64,000 nt of DNA from NCBI RefSeq assembly GCF_031877795.1, contig NC_133933.1:23030029-23094028 (forward strand), given 5' to 3'. A model generated the notes under the pieces. That model made no database searches and had not been told where the DNA came from. It was given only the letters and a program-made list of their open reading frames with translations. Shown here in pieces: positions 27,571-37,744 of the stretch (the stretch's first letter is position 1; every line of letters starts with the position of its first letter). This DNA is from Strix aluco. Its lineage: Eukaryota; Chordata; Aves; Strigiformes; Strigidae. The translations under genes and the position numbers were made by a program.

Positions 27571-28548
27571 TGTTTGCTGAATATCACCATACATTTTACT
27601 GATTGGTCTTCCTATGGACAAGGACAGAGGTCTCAAGGAAAAAGGGAAGGACTCTGAGCAACCTCTAGACTGAAAATACACAGTGCATATCAGAAAGCAG
27701 TCTAGTTGCTAGCACTGAGTGTTCCTGTGTGTTTTTTTGTACCATGGCCCACATGCAATCACTTTTAACCAATCCCTCTGTGCTGAACCCAGAATCCTCT
27801 GTCTGGTTTCTTAGCAAGTCACTGGGGTGAAGTCACCAGGGAGTTCTGAGAGTCAAACTTAGCATACAGTGTACAGCTTTGTCCTCCAGTAGCTTAAAAA
27901 ATTTTGGTTTATTTGTCTCTAGCTAAACATAGAAAGCCCTGAGGTCCAGTAAAGTGGACCTAGTATTTGTGTTCATGCAAGCATACAATATATTGTCCAT
28001 TTGGCTTTATGAACATACCTTGTTTGGTGTCTGAGGAGGAGTAATGGTTTTCCATTTAGACTGTGGAGTCTACTGCTTAATAATAAATACACTCCTGACA
28101 TTGTTAAATGATAGCCTGCTTCTAATAAACCCCATGCTGATCCGTGTGTTGGTTAGAGTGGGTAATTCATCTTCCTGGGCTGTTAAAACTTTAGCTGGGA
28201 TTATAGAGACAACATGAATCAGACACGATCAGTATGTTCCCTGCTGGTTTGCTCATTTTCTCCCCATAACAAAATACTGGCTAGTTTTCTCTTCATGTTG
28301 CAGATTGTGTTATTAGTTGATTTCATTATTAATCACTCCTAAGGCTTGGGAGGCCTTTTCAAGGCACATACATAAGGGATCCACACGGTCTACAGCAAAA
28401 GACCACTATACTTTCATGCTCACACTTCTCCCAGGCTACTTGGTATCAAGTTGTAATCCCTTTGTGTTACTGCATAAAGAGCCTGCAGCCACACTCTAAC
28501 TCCACAAGAATGAACTGAGTGCTCCGATTTTTTCCTTGATTTGCTACC

Positions 28549-28599
28549 AGAAAGAAAGAAGGAGGGGAAAAAAAAGAGGAGAAAAAAAAGAGAAAAGAA
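28549..28599. repeat. Purine-only GA-rich tract
   Basis: About 50 bases made almost only of G and A on the plus strand, with two A8 runs. Its mirror-like purine content could favour a triplex, but no function is shown. Confidence 0.85.
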
Positions 28600-31500
28600 T
28601 CGTATTATCCTCAAATCTAATTATGGCCTCAATAGCTCCTGAGGATTTGGCTTTATCAAGTGGCTCATAAAAGCCTTCCTTGCCATCATGCCTGCTAATA
28701 CCCTTTGGTCTCATGCGCTGATAAGGGCTTGTTTGAGTCATTTTAAATTAGCTGATAACATGCTGACAAGTAGGCTGCAGGATGCACCAGCCAGCCAAGT
28801 GCCCCTGAAAGAGCAGCCTCCAAGGAACAGCTTGCAACTGCCTGAACAGACCCAGCTTCTCGCTCCATCGGGGTCTCACCAAAAGTAAATGGGCTCCCAC
28901 TAGCTCTGCTGAGGTTAGCATCAGCCCCGCCAGGACCAGGCGTGTCATACCAGGAAGGTATGCACAGCTCACCACCAGTGAACCTCCACAAGCCATCACT
29001 GTAAGACTGCGGAGACAGGGCTCCTCAGGCCCCAGCACAGCCCTGCACACTTGAGCACACAGGACACATGATTTAAAAGCAGAGCTTTTAACTCCCCACT
29101 GCCTTCACACACACCCACAGCCACTACTATTATTATTTACCCCAAAAAGTTGAAATCAGGTTAAGGACACATTCTTTTTCTGTCCCCAGTCCAGTTACGT
29201 CTTTCAAAATCCAGTTGAGGCACCACGAATTTTTACTTTCCCTTCTGGATGCTTAGGGTCTCAGGCACCTTTTGACAACTACCATTAATTATTGTGATAC
29301 ATGAACATGGGACCTTACATTTCCACAGCTGCATACAGGCAAGCCAACAGATTTGCTTTCTGCCACCAAAGGCAACAAGCTCAGCTATGACCCTGTCCCC
29401 TGCAGAATGACCAATGCCTGCCCCAGGCCTGGTCAGCCAGGGTCTTTCTCCTGTTGTCTCAGGGACAACCTGAGTTGGCATCTATTACAGGGAGTCCATC
29501 TGCTCCTCTTTGGGGATAACTTCTCAGTGTTCATGAGCCAACCTGACACTCCTGCCAAGGCAAAACGGCAGTGCAGGACCCACAAAACATACCCAGTCTT
29601 GGCACAACTATAGCCAGCAGCTTTGCGCTGAGGGAAGAGAGAGGATGACTCCAGGCAGGAGTTGCACTGCAAATGCACCTGTATCTCCAGTACCAAAGCA
29701 GTGCCCCAAGCTCTGATACCTCTTAGATATCCTAAAAATTAGATGTTAGCACACATCAGGAAAACCTATTACAAAACACCAGGAGAGATAGGGAGAAGGG
29801 AGGGAAAGGTGGTGGTTTTGTTGTTGGTTTTTGGGTTGGTTTTTTTTTTTTCCTCACTGCTTTTCCCTTTAAGGCATACTCTGTTTTGCTGTTTCCTGAA
29901 GGTTGACTGCCAGAGTGCCTAAACAGTCAGTCACCAGCTGAGGACCAGACTGGAAGGACAGAATCATCCAGAAGAGGGAGGAAGAAAGATACAAGACACA
30001 GAATCTATCCAGAGAGAAAAGCAAGCTGCATGTGTGACCTTCTAGACCACCACTTACCAACTAGCAGCCCAGGTGGAACCTCACAGACCAGCTTGCTGCC
30101 TCCTGAGGGCAGTGGGAGCAGCCTGGCATCTTATTTGCAGGGCAAGTCCCTCAAAGCCGATAGAGCTGCCACATGTGCCCTGGTAATACACTCTAGATTA
30201 CACCACCAGGCCTCATGAGTCTCTGTAATATGACTGGGAAATATGATACACCTGTCCTGAATTAGAGTAGATAAGTTTATCTCATTTCAGAGCCAACTCA
30301 TGGATGGGTAGAGATCAGATCAGCTGTAAGAAATTCCTTTTATTGTGCAACTTGTTATTCACGGTAGGGTGAAAATGGCTTCAAAGGTGAGCTGGTGCAC
30401 TCTGAGGGATATCTTCTTATATCTAATGTAGTTTATACAAACCAAATTGGTTTTTGCTTCAAACATCTCTCCGCAGAAGAAAATCAATTTCAAGATGCAA
30501 TGGCTGTGATCTCTCAAGCTAAGGATCCATTGCAAACATACTAAGTGTTTGGCAATGCAAAGCTGCAGAGACACGACAAGTAATGCACGTTATCAATGTA
30601 TGTGCCGTGTTCAAATCGAGGTTTCACTTCCAAGGCACTGAATAATCTGTTGCCATTCTAACAACAGTTCCACTAACAGAAGTGAAAACATGGTGTGACC
30701 AGATAAGCAAATTTCTTTCAACCCCTATAGCATTCTGGGGCAGTCATTTCAAGCCACTGGATCAGTTATCAGTCAAAATAAACCACCCTGAATGTGCAGG
30801 GTGCTGACCCAAGATCCACCCAGGCTTTCTCCACCCCGGGGAGCAGGCATTTTCATGCTCAGATTTGAAACATCCTTGGTTACTCCCCAGTCTCACCTGA
30901 CCTGCCGCAGCAGCAGCAGCCTCACCTCCACAACTTATTTTGCAACTTGTGAACCTGCCTTGCCCTCTGTCAGCTCTTGTGTCAATCAGACTACCTGTCA
31001 GTGCTTCCTACCACGGCCAAACCTCCAGGAAAACTCCTAGCTTGTGCACAACCCTCCCCAGATCAACTCCCCAAGGATTAGTAAGGAGGTGAAAGCAGCC
31101 TCAGGATGAGGATTAGGAGCACTCTCTACCAACACTGCATGCTCTTTTGCTTCTTGTGAAATGATCATTGCTGTGAGTGTCCTTGTCAGCGGCCCTGGGC
31201 AGCTCAAGTCCAGTAAAACTTGTAACAGCTATCTAAATTGTGTTGGCTTAGCCCAAGAGGGTCACAGCTAATGTTAGTAATACCCTTGGATCAGGTTGTG
31301 ACTGCATGTAGACTTTGGGTCTATCTCTGTGTTTAAAGAAAATAAACTGGGTGCCCATGGAGGTGATTCAGGAACTGTCAGCAGGATCAGAATTCATGAA
31401 AACTTGACAAAGTGCTTCTAACACTGATTCATCTAAAAATATTTCAAATGCAAGAACAGAATTACAGTACCAAGACGCTGACCTCCATTAAAATAGGCTC

Positions 31501-33134
31501 AGGCAACCTCCCCAAAGCTGAGAGGAGGCATGGCATTGTATCTGTCTGCTGCAGAGACACACAGACACGTGGCTCATTCTGTGTCTCCGTGGTCAGTTAG
31601 TTGGGACCATGTAGTGCATGTTTAATACCTGATAAGAGCACAGGAGCTCAGAAGGACTACGGGAACACTGCAGAGTCGCATGATCTTCTCAGCAAGAAAA
31701 CCGAGGATTGGGGGGGTGTTGCTCTGGTGCTCTGTTACAAACGGGACCCCATGGTGTAGCTCTGAGTCACTGGGGGTGAATTTGCAGCTCACTCGGGCAA
31801 AGCACAGCCACTCCAGCCCAGGCCAGGAGATCATGCTGACAGTTTGCGAGGGTCCTGCTGCAGAATTAAGGTGCCTCGTGCGCATCCTGGCAAAGGACTC
31901 CCTGCTGCAGTCCCTGCAGGACTCGCCTACAGGGAAGGCAACCCTTTCCGTCACACAGGGTAAAACGCAGAAATTTTAAAACTAGGAAGACTTGTATCAG
32001 TTTAACCTTTAGATGGGATTTGCTTCTTCCCACTTCTCTCAGTTTGAATGGTGGGAACAGGCTAGCCAGGACACTTCTGTCTGCAGTCAGCTCACAGCCC
32101 GAGGTAAGAAAGGCTGGATTGCAGAGACTGCAGGAAAAGTATGTTTACAATCTGTAGATTTGTTTACACTTCAGATCTCTTTTTTCCACCCTTCTCTTAA
32201 AAATAACCCTAAACACATTCCTACTGACTTGCAGACTCCAAAACCTTTCAGCCTGGGACAGGCAGTATCTTTCTTTTATTACATACAAGCTTTCAATGAT
32301 TCCTTTCCTTTTTTTCCTCCTTGTTTGTTTGTTTGGTTTTACAACTGAATTTAACCCTGTACAATAGCAATGTCTTGCCTGGACACTTCTTTCACATAAA
32401 TCACAGGAAAATGGGAGTCATCACTCATTGTGTTAGACAGTCAATAGATAATTACTAGATGAGCACTTATGCAAAACCCAACCTTGGAACTAAGTCATGT
32501 TTTCTTTTTGTACATCACACGCAACCAGCTTGGATTTTCTTTGTGCCCAAGTAATACCAGAGAAAGAAAAACAGCCCCCTACACCGCAAAAGCAGCATTC
32601 TTACCTGCAAATTTGTATGTTGCTTTTTGTCAGCTCTAAGCTAAAATGCAGCTCAATTTGAAACTTAATTAGACTCAGTTGGAGAGGTAGTAGCTTGTAA
32701 CAGGTTTTTATTCTTACAGGGTTCTGAAGGCACTTCCAGTGAGTAACAGAACAGTGGACATATGGAAAACATCCATAAATCTGGAATAATTCCACTGGAT
32801 TTCAGCCCTTAAGTCTCAGTGTAAACTGGACACCCATACCAGGCTTCCTTAAACTCTTCAGCCATCTAAAGCAGCTGCATAATATTAAAACTGACCTGGA
32901 CTGATCATTCAAAATTAATTTAGCCAGAACATTAATGAACTACAGTTTCTTGTGCTGCTTGCATGTAATCTGCTTGATTTTTCTTCTTTTACCATTCTAC
33001 AAACAATTCTATCCCACAGCTTTTCACTAAAGCTTTTAAGATCTGAAATTTGAGCAGCGCAGATCCTATTGCACATTTGTGATCAGAGTCCAAGCCATGA
33101 AGAATACCTACCTGCTATACCCTGGTTTGCTTGG

Positions 33135-33139
33135 GGCAG
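33135..33139. repeat. Left 5-bp target-site duplication (GGCAG)
   Basis: GGCAG directly abuts the TG start of the LTR and is repeated exactly at 33674-33678. Confidence 0.75.
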
Positions 33140-33673
33140 TGTGGTGGGTTCACCCTGGCTGGCAGCTAAACCCCTACCCAGTCACTCACTCACTCCCTGC
33201 CAAGTAGGATGGGAGAAAGAATCAGAAGGACAAAAGTGAGAAAAACTTGAGAATCAAGATGAAGACAGTTTAATAACTGACGGAAAAGGAAAGACAAACA
33301 ACCCAACCAAGTGATGCAAAGGCATTCACTCACCACCTACAGACTGATGCCCAACCAGTCTCTGAGCAACACCGACTCTGGAAAAACTCCCACCCTCCCA
33401 GTTTTATTGTTGAGTGTGACATTGCATGAGATATCTCTTGGGTCACTTTGGGTCAGCTGTCCCGGCTGTGTTCCCCCCCAACCTCTCACCCAACGCTAGC
33501 CTACTCGCTGGTGCAGCAGAGAGAGATGGAGGAGGCCTTGAGACTATGCAAGTACAGCAATAACTAAAATAGTGTTCTCTGTTATCACTGTTGCTTTGGT
33601 CACCAGTCTAAAACACAGCACCATACAGGCTGCTATGAGGAAAATTAACTCCATCTGAACCAGACCCTGTATA
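33140..33673 (+). mobile_element. Solo LTR of an endogenous retrovirus (ERVL-like)
   Basis: A 534-bp element starts TGTGGTGGGTTCACCCTGGC, the start of a large family of bird LTRs, and ends with the family-typical block CACAGCACCATACAGGCTGC, then AACTCCATCTGAACCAGACC. The flanks are identical GGCAG pentamers, the duplication length expected of many bird ERVs. The last dinucleotide is TA rather than CA, one transition from the canonical end. No internal region remains, so it arose by recombination between two LTRs. Strand is assigned from the usual library orientation and is less sure than the limits. Confidence 0.8.
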
Positions 33674-33678
33674 GGCAG
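33674..33678. repeat. Right 5-bp target-site duplication (GGCAG)
   Basis: Exact copy of 33135-33139 on the far side of the LTR. Confidence 0.75.
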
Positions 33679-33812
33679 ATAATAAGGGTCCACACAGGTA
33701 ACTCCAGAGACTGCCAGTCCATTGCCAGTCCAGTACTGCAGTATTGCATGCAACAAAAACTAATACTTGGCTTTCTCTCTGTTCAAAACATTCAGTCTTC
33801 ACTAAAAGTTTA

Positions 33813-33930
33813 GGAAACTGAGGCAGGGAAATGAAGTAAGCTCTCCCAAGTCGCTCCTAGCAGCAGAAGAAGGGATTAGCACTCAGGGCTGGTGCTTGTC
33901 TTGAACCACAGTCCTCCAGTCTCCATCCAC
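33813..33930 (+). mobile_element. MIR-like (CORE-SINE) remnant
   Basis: GAAACTGAGGCAGGGAAATGAAGTAAG, a spaced CCAAGTCGCTCCTAGCAGC and GGGATTAGCACTCAGGGC follow the order of the MIR core and right half (gaaactgaggc, taagt, cccaaggtc, cagc, gggatt). Old and diverged; the 3' limit is soft. Confidence 0.55.
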
Positions 33931-34324
33931 CAGCCCCATTTTCCTATTGCATCACTGGGTAATCAAAAAATCTTTGAATTCAGTTTCCATCTCTTTACTA
34001 CTAAATTACTACATTGGTATGTTTTAAGCTGAGGTTCCATGCATTGATGCTTTGTGTTGTTATCTTCTGGCACTGCACTGGTACAGAGAAAGGATGAGCA
34101 CAAAATACCTGGAAATCACGTAAGCAGAGAGGTAGGGACTGTAAGACTTCCCTAGCCCAACTAAAACCGGATAGATTTGTTCTCACAGGAACACAGATCT
34201 CCTTCAGGAGGGAAGGGGAAAGCTAAGGTGCTTTTTGGTTTGGGTTTGGTTTTTTTTTTTTTTGCATAGCCTTGGTTGGCTCTTTAAAAGGCAGTAGTAG
34301 TTCTAGCCCTGAGTTTCCTGCTCT

Positions 34325-34425
34325 GAATCTAATTTTCCCAAGGCACAAGGAGTGACTTACCTGGAGATCATAAAGGTTGTCACAAAGCTCAACAGCCAGG
34401 ATTAGAACCATATTTTCTACTTTAT
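34325..34425 (+). mobile_element. Possible MIR-like remnant
   Basis: Contains CCCAAGGCAC, GTCACAAAGCTCAACAGCC and AGGATTAGAACCAT in the order of the MIR right half, then a T/C-rich stretch. Weaker than the other two MIR-like calls and could be chance. Confidence 0.35.
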
Positions 34426-37400
34426 CTTCTGTTCTTTCAAGTCAGTACAAAACGTTGTCTTACTACCAAATGACATCAGGGCTTAAGTATAGGCATAGGA
34501 GCCCACCTAGATACACCTATCAGTGTCATGTATATCTGTTCCCAACATGATAATAAATGTCTAGGCAAGTAACAAATACAAAGCAAAAAAGGTTCATCTG
34601 TCTCCAGTGTATTTTAATAAGTGAAATAAACCTAAAGGTATGAGCTGGATTTCAGCACCAGTTAACCTTTCCACTGACACAATGCAAGGTCTCTCTTTGC
34701 AGGGATGCTAAGCAGAAGATTTGCTAAATGCCACACTGGGGCTAACTCAGGAGACTGCCAGCCCATTGCCTGCTTATATAAAGCTTCCCAGGAGTCAGGC
34801 TGATACCCTCAGCCTTCTCTGAAAACACTGCTGATCTATAGGGATAACCTAATTTCCTGGACCATGAAATAAGCTGTAGTCTAAGGGTTACAACTGATGG
34901 ATGCATGAGACACAATCACCAGTTTGCCGCGCAGGTGCTGCTCCCCAGGTCTGTTAGGTACTTGGTGGCTTCTGGGCTTGCAAGGGACTTAGCTGAATGA
35001 TGCTACTCTCTGGTAGGGGACACCATGCTTGATGTCACCTTCCCCACTGCCTGCCTTCCACTGCCCCCAAACAACTTCACCGGGATGACCTTAGTGCATG
35101 TTTTGGAATAGGAGGGGTTTGGTATAGCATTTGAGTTTCACAAAAAGGTAGAAAGCTGAAAAGCTGGTCGAACAACTTCTCCCTGGAATACATTCCTGCA
35201 GGTCCCATGGGTCCGCGTGCTCAAGCACACACATGTGTAGTGAGGTAGCTGTTTCTGCTAAGGCAAAGAAGAGCATTACCTGTTTAGAAAGCTTTGGCTG
35301 TCAGCAAAATGGATATTTTTGGCTTTGGTGGAAAATAATAAAGCTAGGTAGGTCTGAGGTCCTGCTTCAAGTGTACCCACCAGGTGCTGGACTTCAAAAC
35401 TGATGCCAAGTTGTTCATCTCTGAATTTTCCGAATCGAAGTGCCAGTAGCTGGGCAGTCCTGGGCTGCAGGCACAGTACAGGTGTGAACACATTAAGCTT
35501 CAAGCTCTTGGGAGCTGCTTTCCCTTGTAAGCACTAGACAGGGAATTACTACCACTTGCCTGTCATCACTGGTGTGAAAAGTAGGTGTGATATTTCCTGG
35601 TTCAATTAAATAGAAGGAGCCCAAGGTCCCTACCTTTCTTTGTGAAATGGGTCCATTCCATTTTAAGTGCTTCCCTTTGTTTCCTGCAAAGTGGTGACAT
35701 GGAAACAATGCCATCTCCCACCATGAAATGACAGCCTGCTCCAGCCCTTTCATAACAGAAGCCCTTGAGGTTTGCACCAAGGGAGCTTGATGAGGTTAGT
35801 AATCACTGCAGCACACGGAAAGCATTTATACACTGCAACCCTTTGTAAATAAAGAGTTATACTGGTTTTGTCACTAAAGCCGGGGAGATTTATACATACA
35901 GCTTTCTCCCAGCACTGAGGAAGGAGAAACTGAGGCAATAAAATCCCAAAAGCCAGCAATTTATTCAAGAAGGGATGCTGAGAGCACTTGGAAGGCTCAA
36001 AGCTTATGGTATTTTACCTATAGTTTGCAGCACAGGAAACAAAGGATAGGATTTTCATTAAACCCTAGCATTTTGAGGGACATAAACTGTATTTTCTTTC
36101 AAGTCACATTGACAGTCCTGTGAAAGTTCTCTTCAAGAGCTGTTACTACACAGGAGCTGTGTGCACAGCTCTTGGTGATTCATTGCCTGTCACCTGTTGC
36201 TGTAGTGGGAGATGCTCTGAAAGAGGCTGGAAAGGACCTTCCGGTCTTCTATTTCTAAGACCTGTTCTGAGGTCTCCTTTGGCAGTCACCTCACTCCCAG
36301 ATAGTTATAGCACCTGACATGACCTCTGGTTAATGACTTATGTCCAAAAGCTGAAGAAATAATTTCTGCCAGGTCTGCCTATGCTAAATGACTTTGGGAG
36401 ACAGGTACTTTGTGACCCAGGGTTCCCTGCTCACAGGTGTGACTGGGGGAATCCCAAGCCTTTTCTTCAGTACTTCACATCTTGGGCTACAAGATACCTG
36501 AGAAGCAAAACCAGGTAATATCCCTTTTCCTTTCTCAGAGCAGTCTCTACTTTTAAGTACCTCCTCCATTCCTTCGGTAGCAGCATTTCATGGGAGTCCC
36601 CTCTTCTGTACTTGGGAAATTGGGAAACAGAAATATGACACAATTACCTTCAATTACCGAAAATATTACTTTTATGGAAGAAAAGTGAAAATTTGACTTA
36701 TTCCAGATCTGAAGCAGTGAGAGACACATAGTGAGATTATAGGGGAGTTTTCAGTGTCCGAGGCTCACCCATGGCCTTCAGAGAGGAAAAATAATCGTGT
36801 TACTGCCTTTCCTCCCAGTTTAACAGCAGTTTATATCCTTTAATCTCACACACTGAAACCTGTGTTTGCTTGGGCTTTGGAGATTCAACAGCCCCCATGT
36901 GTAGTCAGCACAGAGCAGGATTCCCCCTTTAGTGGCTGGTTTGATCCTGGCCACAGTCATAAATGACTGCCCTGCCTCTGTACACACAACATGTACGTGG
37001 ATCAGGTACAAATTTGAACGTGCAACACGGCTCCACCTGTGCCGTCTGCAGAAGACATACCCATCCACGGCAAATGAAAAGTGCAAAGATAATTCAGTGT
37101 TTTCCACTTGATCCCAGGCAATGTTTCTTAGCATCCCTTGGCATATTTCTCCTTACGTACCTGCCTCACCCCCCCAAAAGCTATTGAGATTCTTGTTTTG
37201 CTGAGTCCAAGTCTCCTTTTGGTCTCCAAGGCTCTTCTACCTGTGTTTCCAGAGAGATTAATCAATGCTGTGCACACTGAACTTCTGTAGGCCCCCCTGA
37301 AGGAGCCCCGGTATCCCTCTAAAACATTTCAAGTTTGTTTCTTTACCACCCCTTCTCTTTGAATGTATGACTGCTAACAGGCCAATACCATCTGCATGTC

Positions 37401-37446
37401 TTGCAGACAACATCCGTTGTTTAACCTGGAGCACCATGTCCTTATT

Positions 37447-37452
37447 TTTATT
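37447..37452 (-). terminator. GALNT14: Candidate GALNT14 poly(A) signal
   Basis: AATAAA on the minus strand, about 134 bases after the stop codon. About 40-60 bases further on is a GT-rich stretch (GGATGTTGTCTG). It would give a short 3'UTR. More distal signals may also be used. Confidence 0.4.
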
Positions 37453-37585
37453 TGAATTATTCTTCTCCTGTTCCCTAGTACACAAGGACCCCCAATGGTT
37501 TTGCATTTGAGCTCCATCTGGTGCATCTTGGCTGCATGTAGCAACGTCTCAGTGCACATCCCCATTGTGTAAGTCCTCCAGCAGG
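37453..37585 (-). other. GALNT14: GALNT14 proximal 3'UTR
   Basis: Sequence between the stop codon and the first AATAAA on the minus strand. Its status rests on the exon model; the true 3' end is unknown. Confidence 0.5.
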
Positions 37586-37744
37586 TCAAGACATCACCAT
37601 GTCCCAGCGCTGACTCATGGCTGTGCTCTCACAAGGGTTGATGACAAGCTCCTTGGTACTCTCATTTGTGTCCCCAATCGTCTCAGTGTCCAAACAGAAG
37701 CGTGAAGCTATGTGTTCAATGTGTGATCCAACTTTACCCCATCG
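37586..37744 (-). CDS. GALNT14: GALNT14 last coding exon (lectin gamma repeat and stop)
   Basis: It encodes 52 residues and a TGA stop (37586-37588). The exon starts after a TTTCTTCTCAG acceptor, phase 0, at RW, completing a QRW motif begun in the previous exon. It holds the gamma repeat: [15 protein letters not shown], then INPC and the final SQRWDMV motif. The two cysteines (in FCLD and NPC) are the expected disulfide pair. Human GALNT14 has the same GSHIEHIAS and QxWDMV signatures, which separates it from GALNT16 and GALNT2. Confidence 0.96.
   Translation of the reverse strand, partial: RWGKVGSHIEHIASRFCLDTETIGDTNESTKELVINPCESTAMSQRWDMVMS

Larger units (their letters stand above)
12076..33134. 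other. Large intergenic stretch, no gene seen
   Basis: About 21 kb between the CAPN13 side and the LTR. It contains simple repeats (A23 at 13310-13332, T-rich 22771-22784 and 24015-24066, AATA repeats at 27552-27570, a purine tract at 28549-28599) and otherwise unique sequence. I checked the longer open frames, for example 145 codons at 16571-17008 minus, 122 at 24223-24591 minus and the two-strand pair at 31622-31979, and found no known domain, no plausible splice chain and no repeat match. Some AT-rich blocks with clustered TAAT sites (near 24.2 and 28.6-28.8 kb) could be conserved noncoding elements. Confidence 0.5.
33679..37430. other. Intergenic stretch downstream of GALNT14
   Basis: Apart from two MIR-like fragments and a T-run at 34250-34263, nothing is recognised. 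The region after about 36 kb may contain longer GALNT14 3'UTR isoforms; several TTTATT words on the plus strand (AATAAA on the minus) exist, but none can be singled out. Confidence 0.45.

Noticed and set aside
36220..36300. GGCTGGAAAGGACCTTCC resembling a CR1 3' terminus
   Set aside because: The match ends after about 18 bases and neighbouring CR1 blocks are absent.
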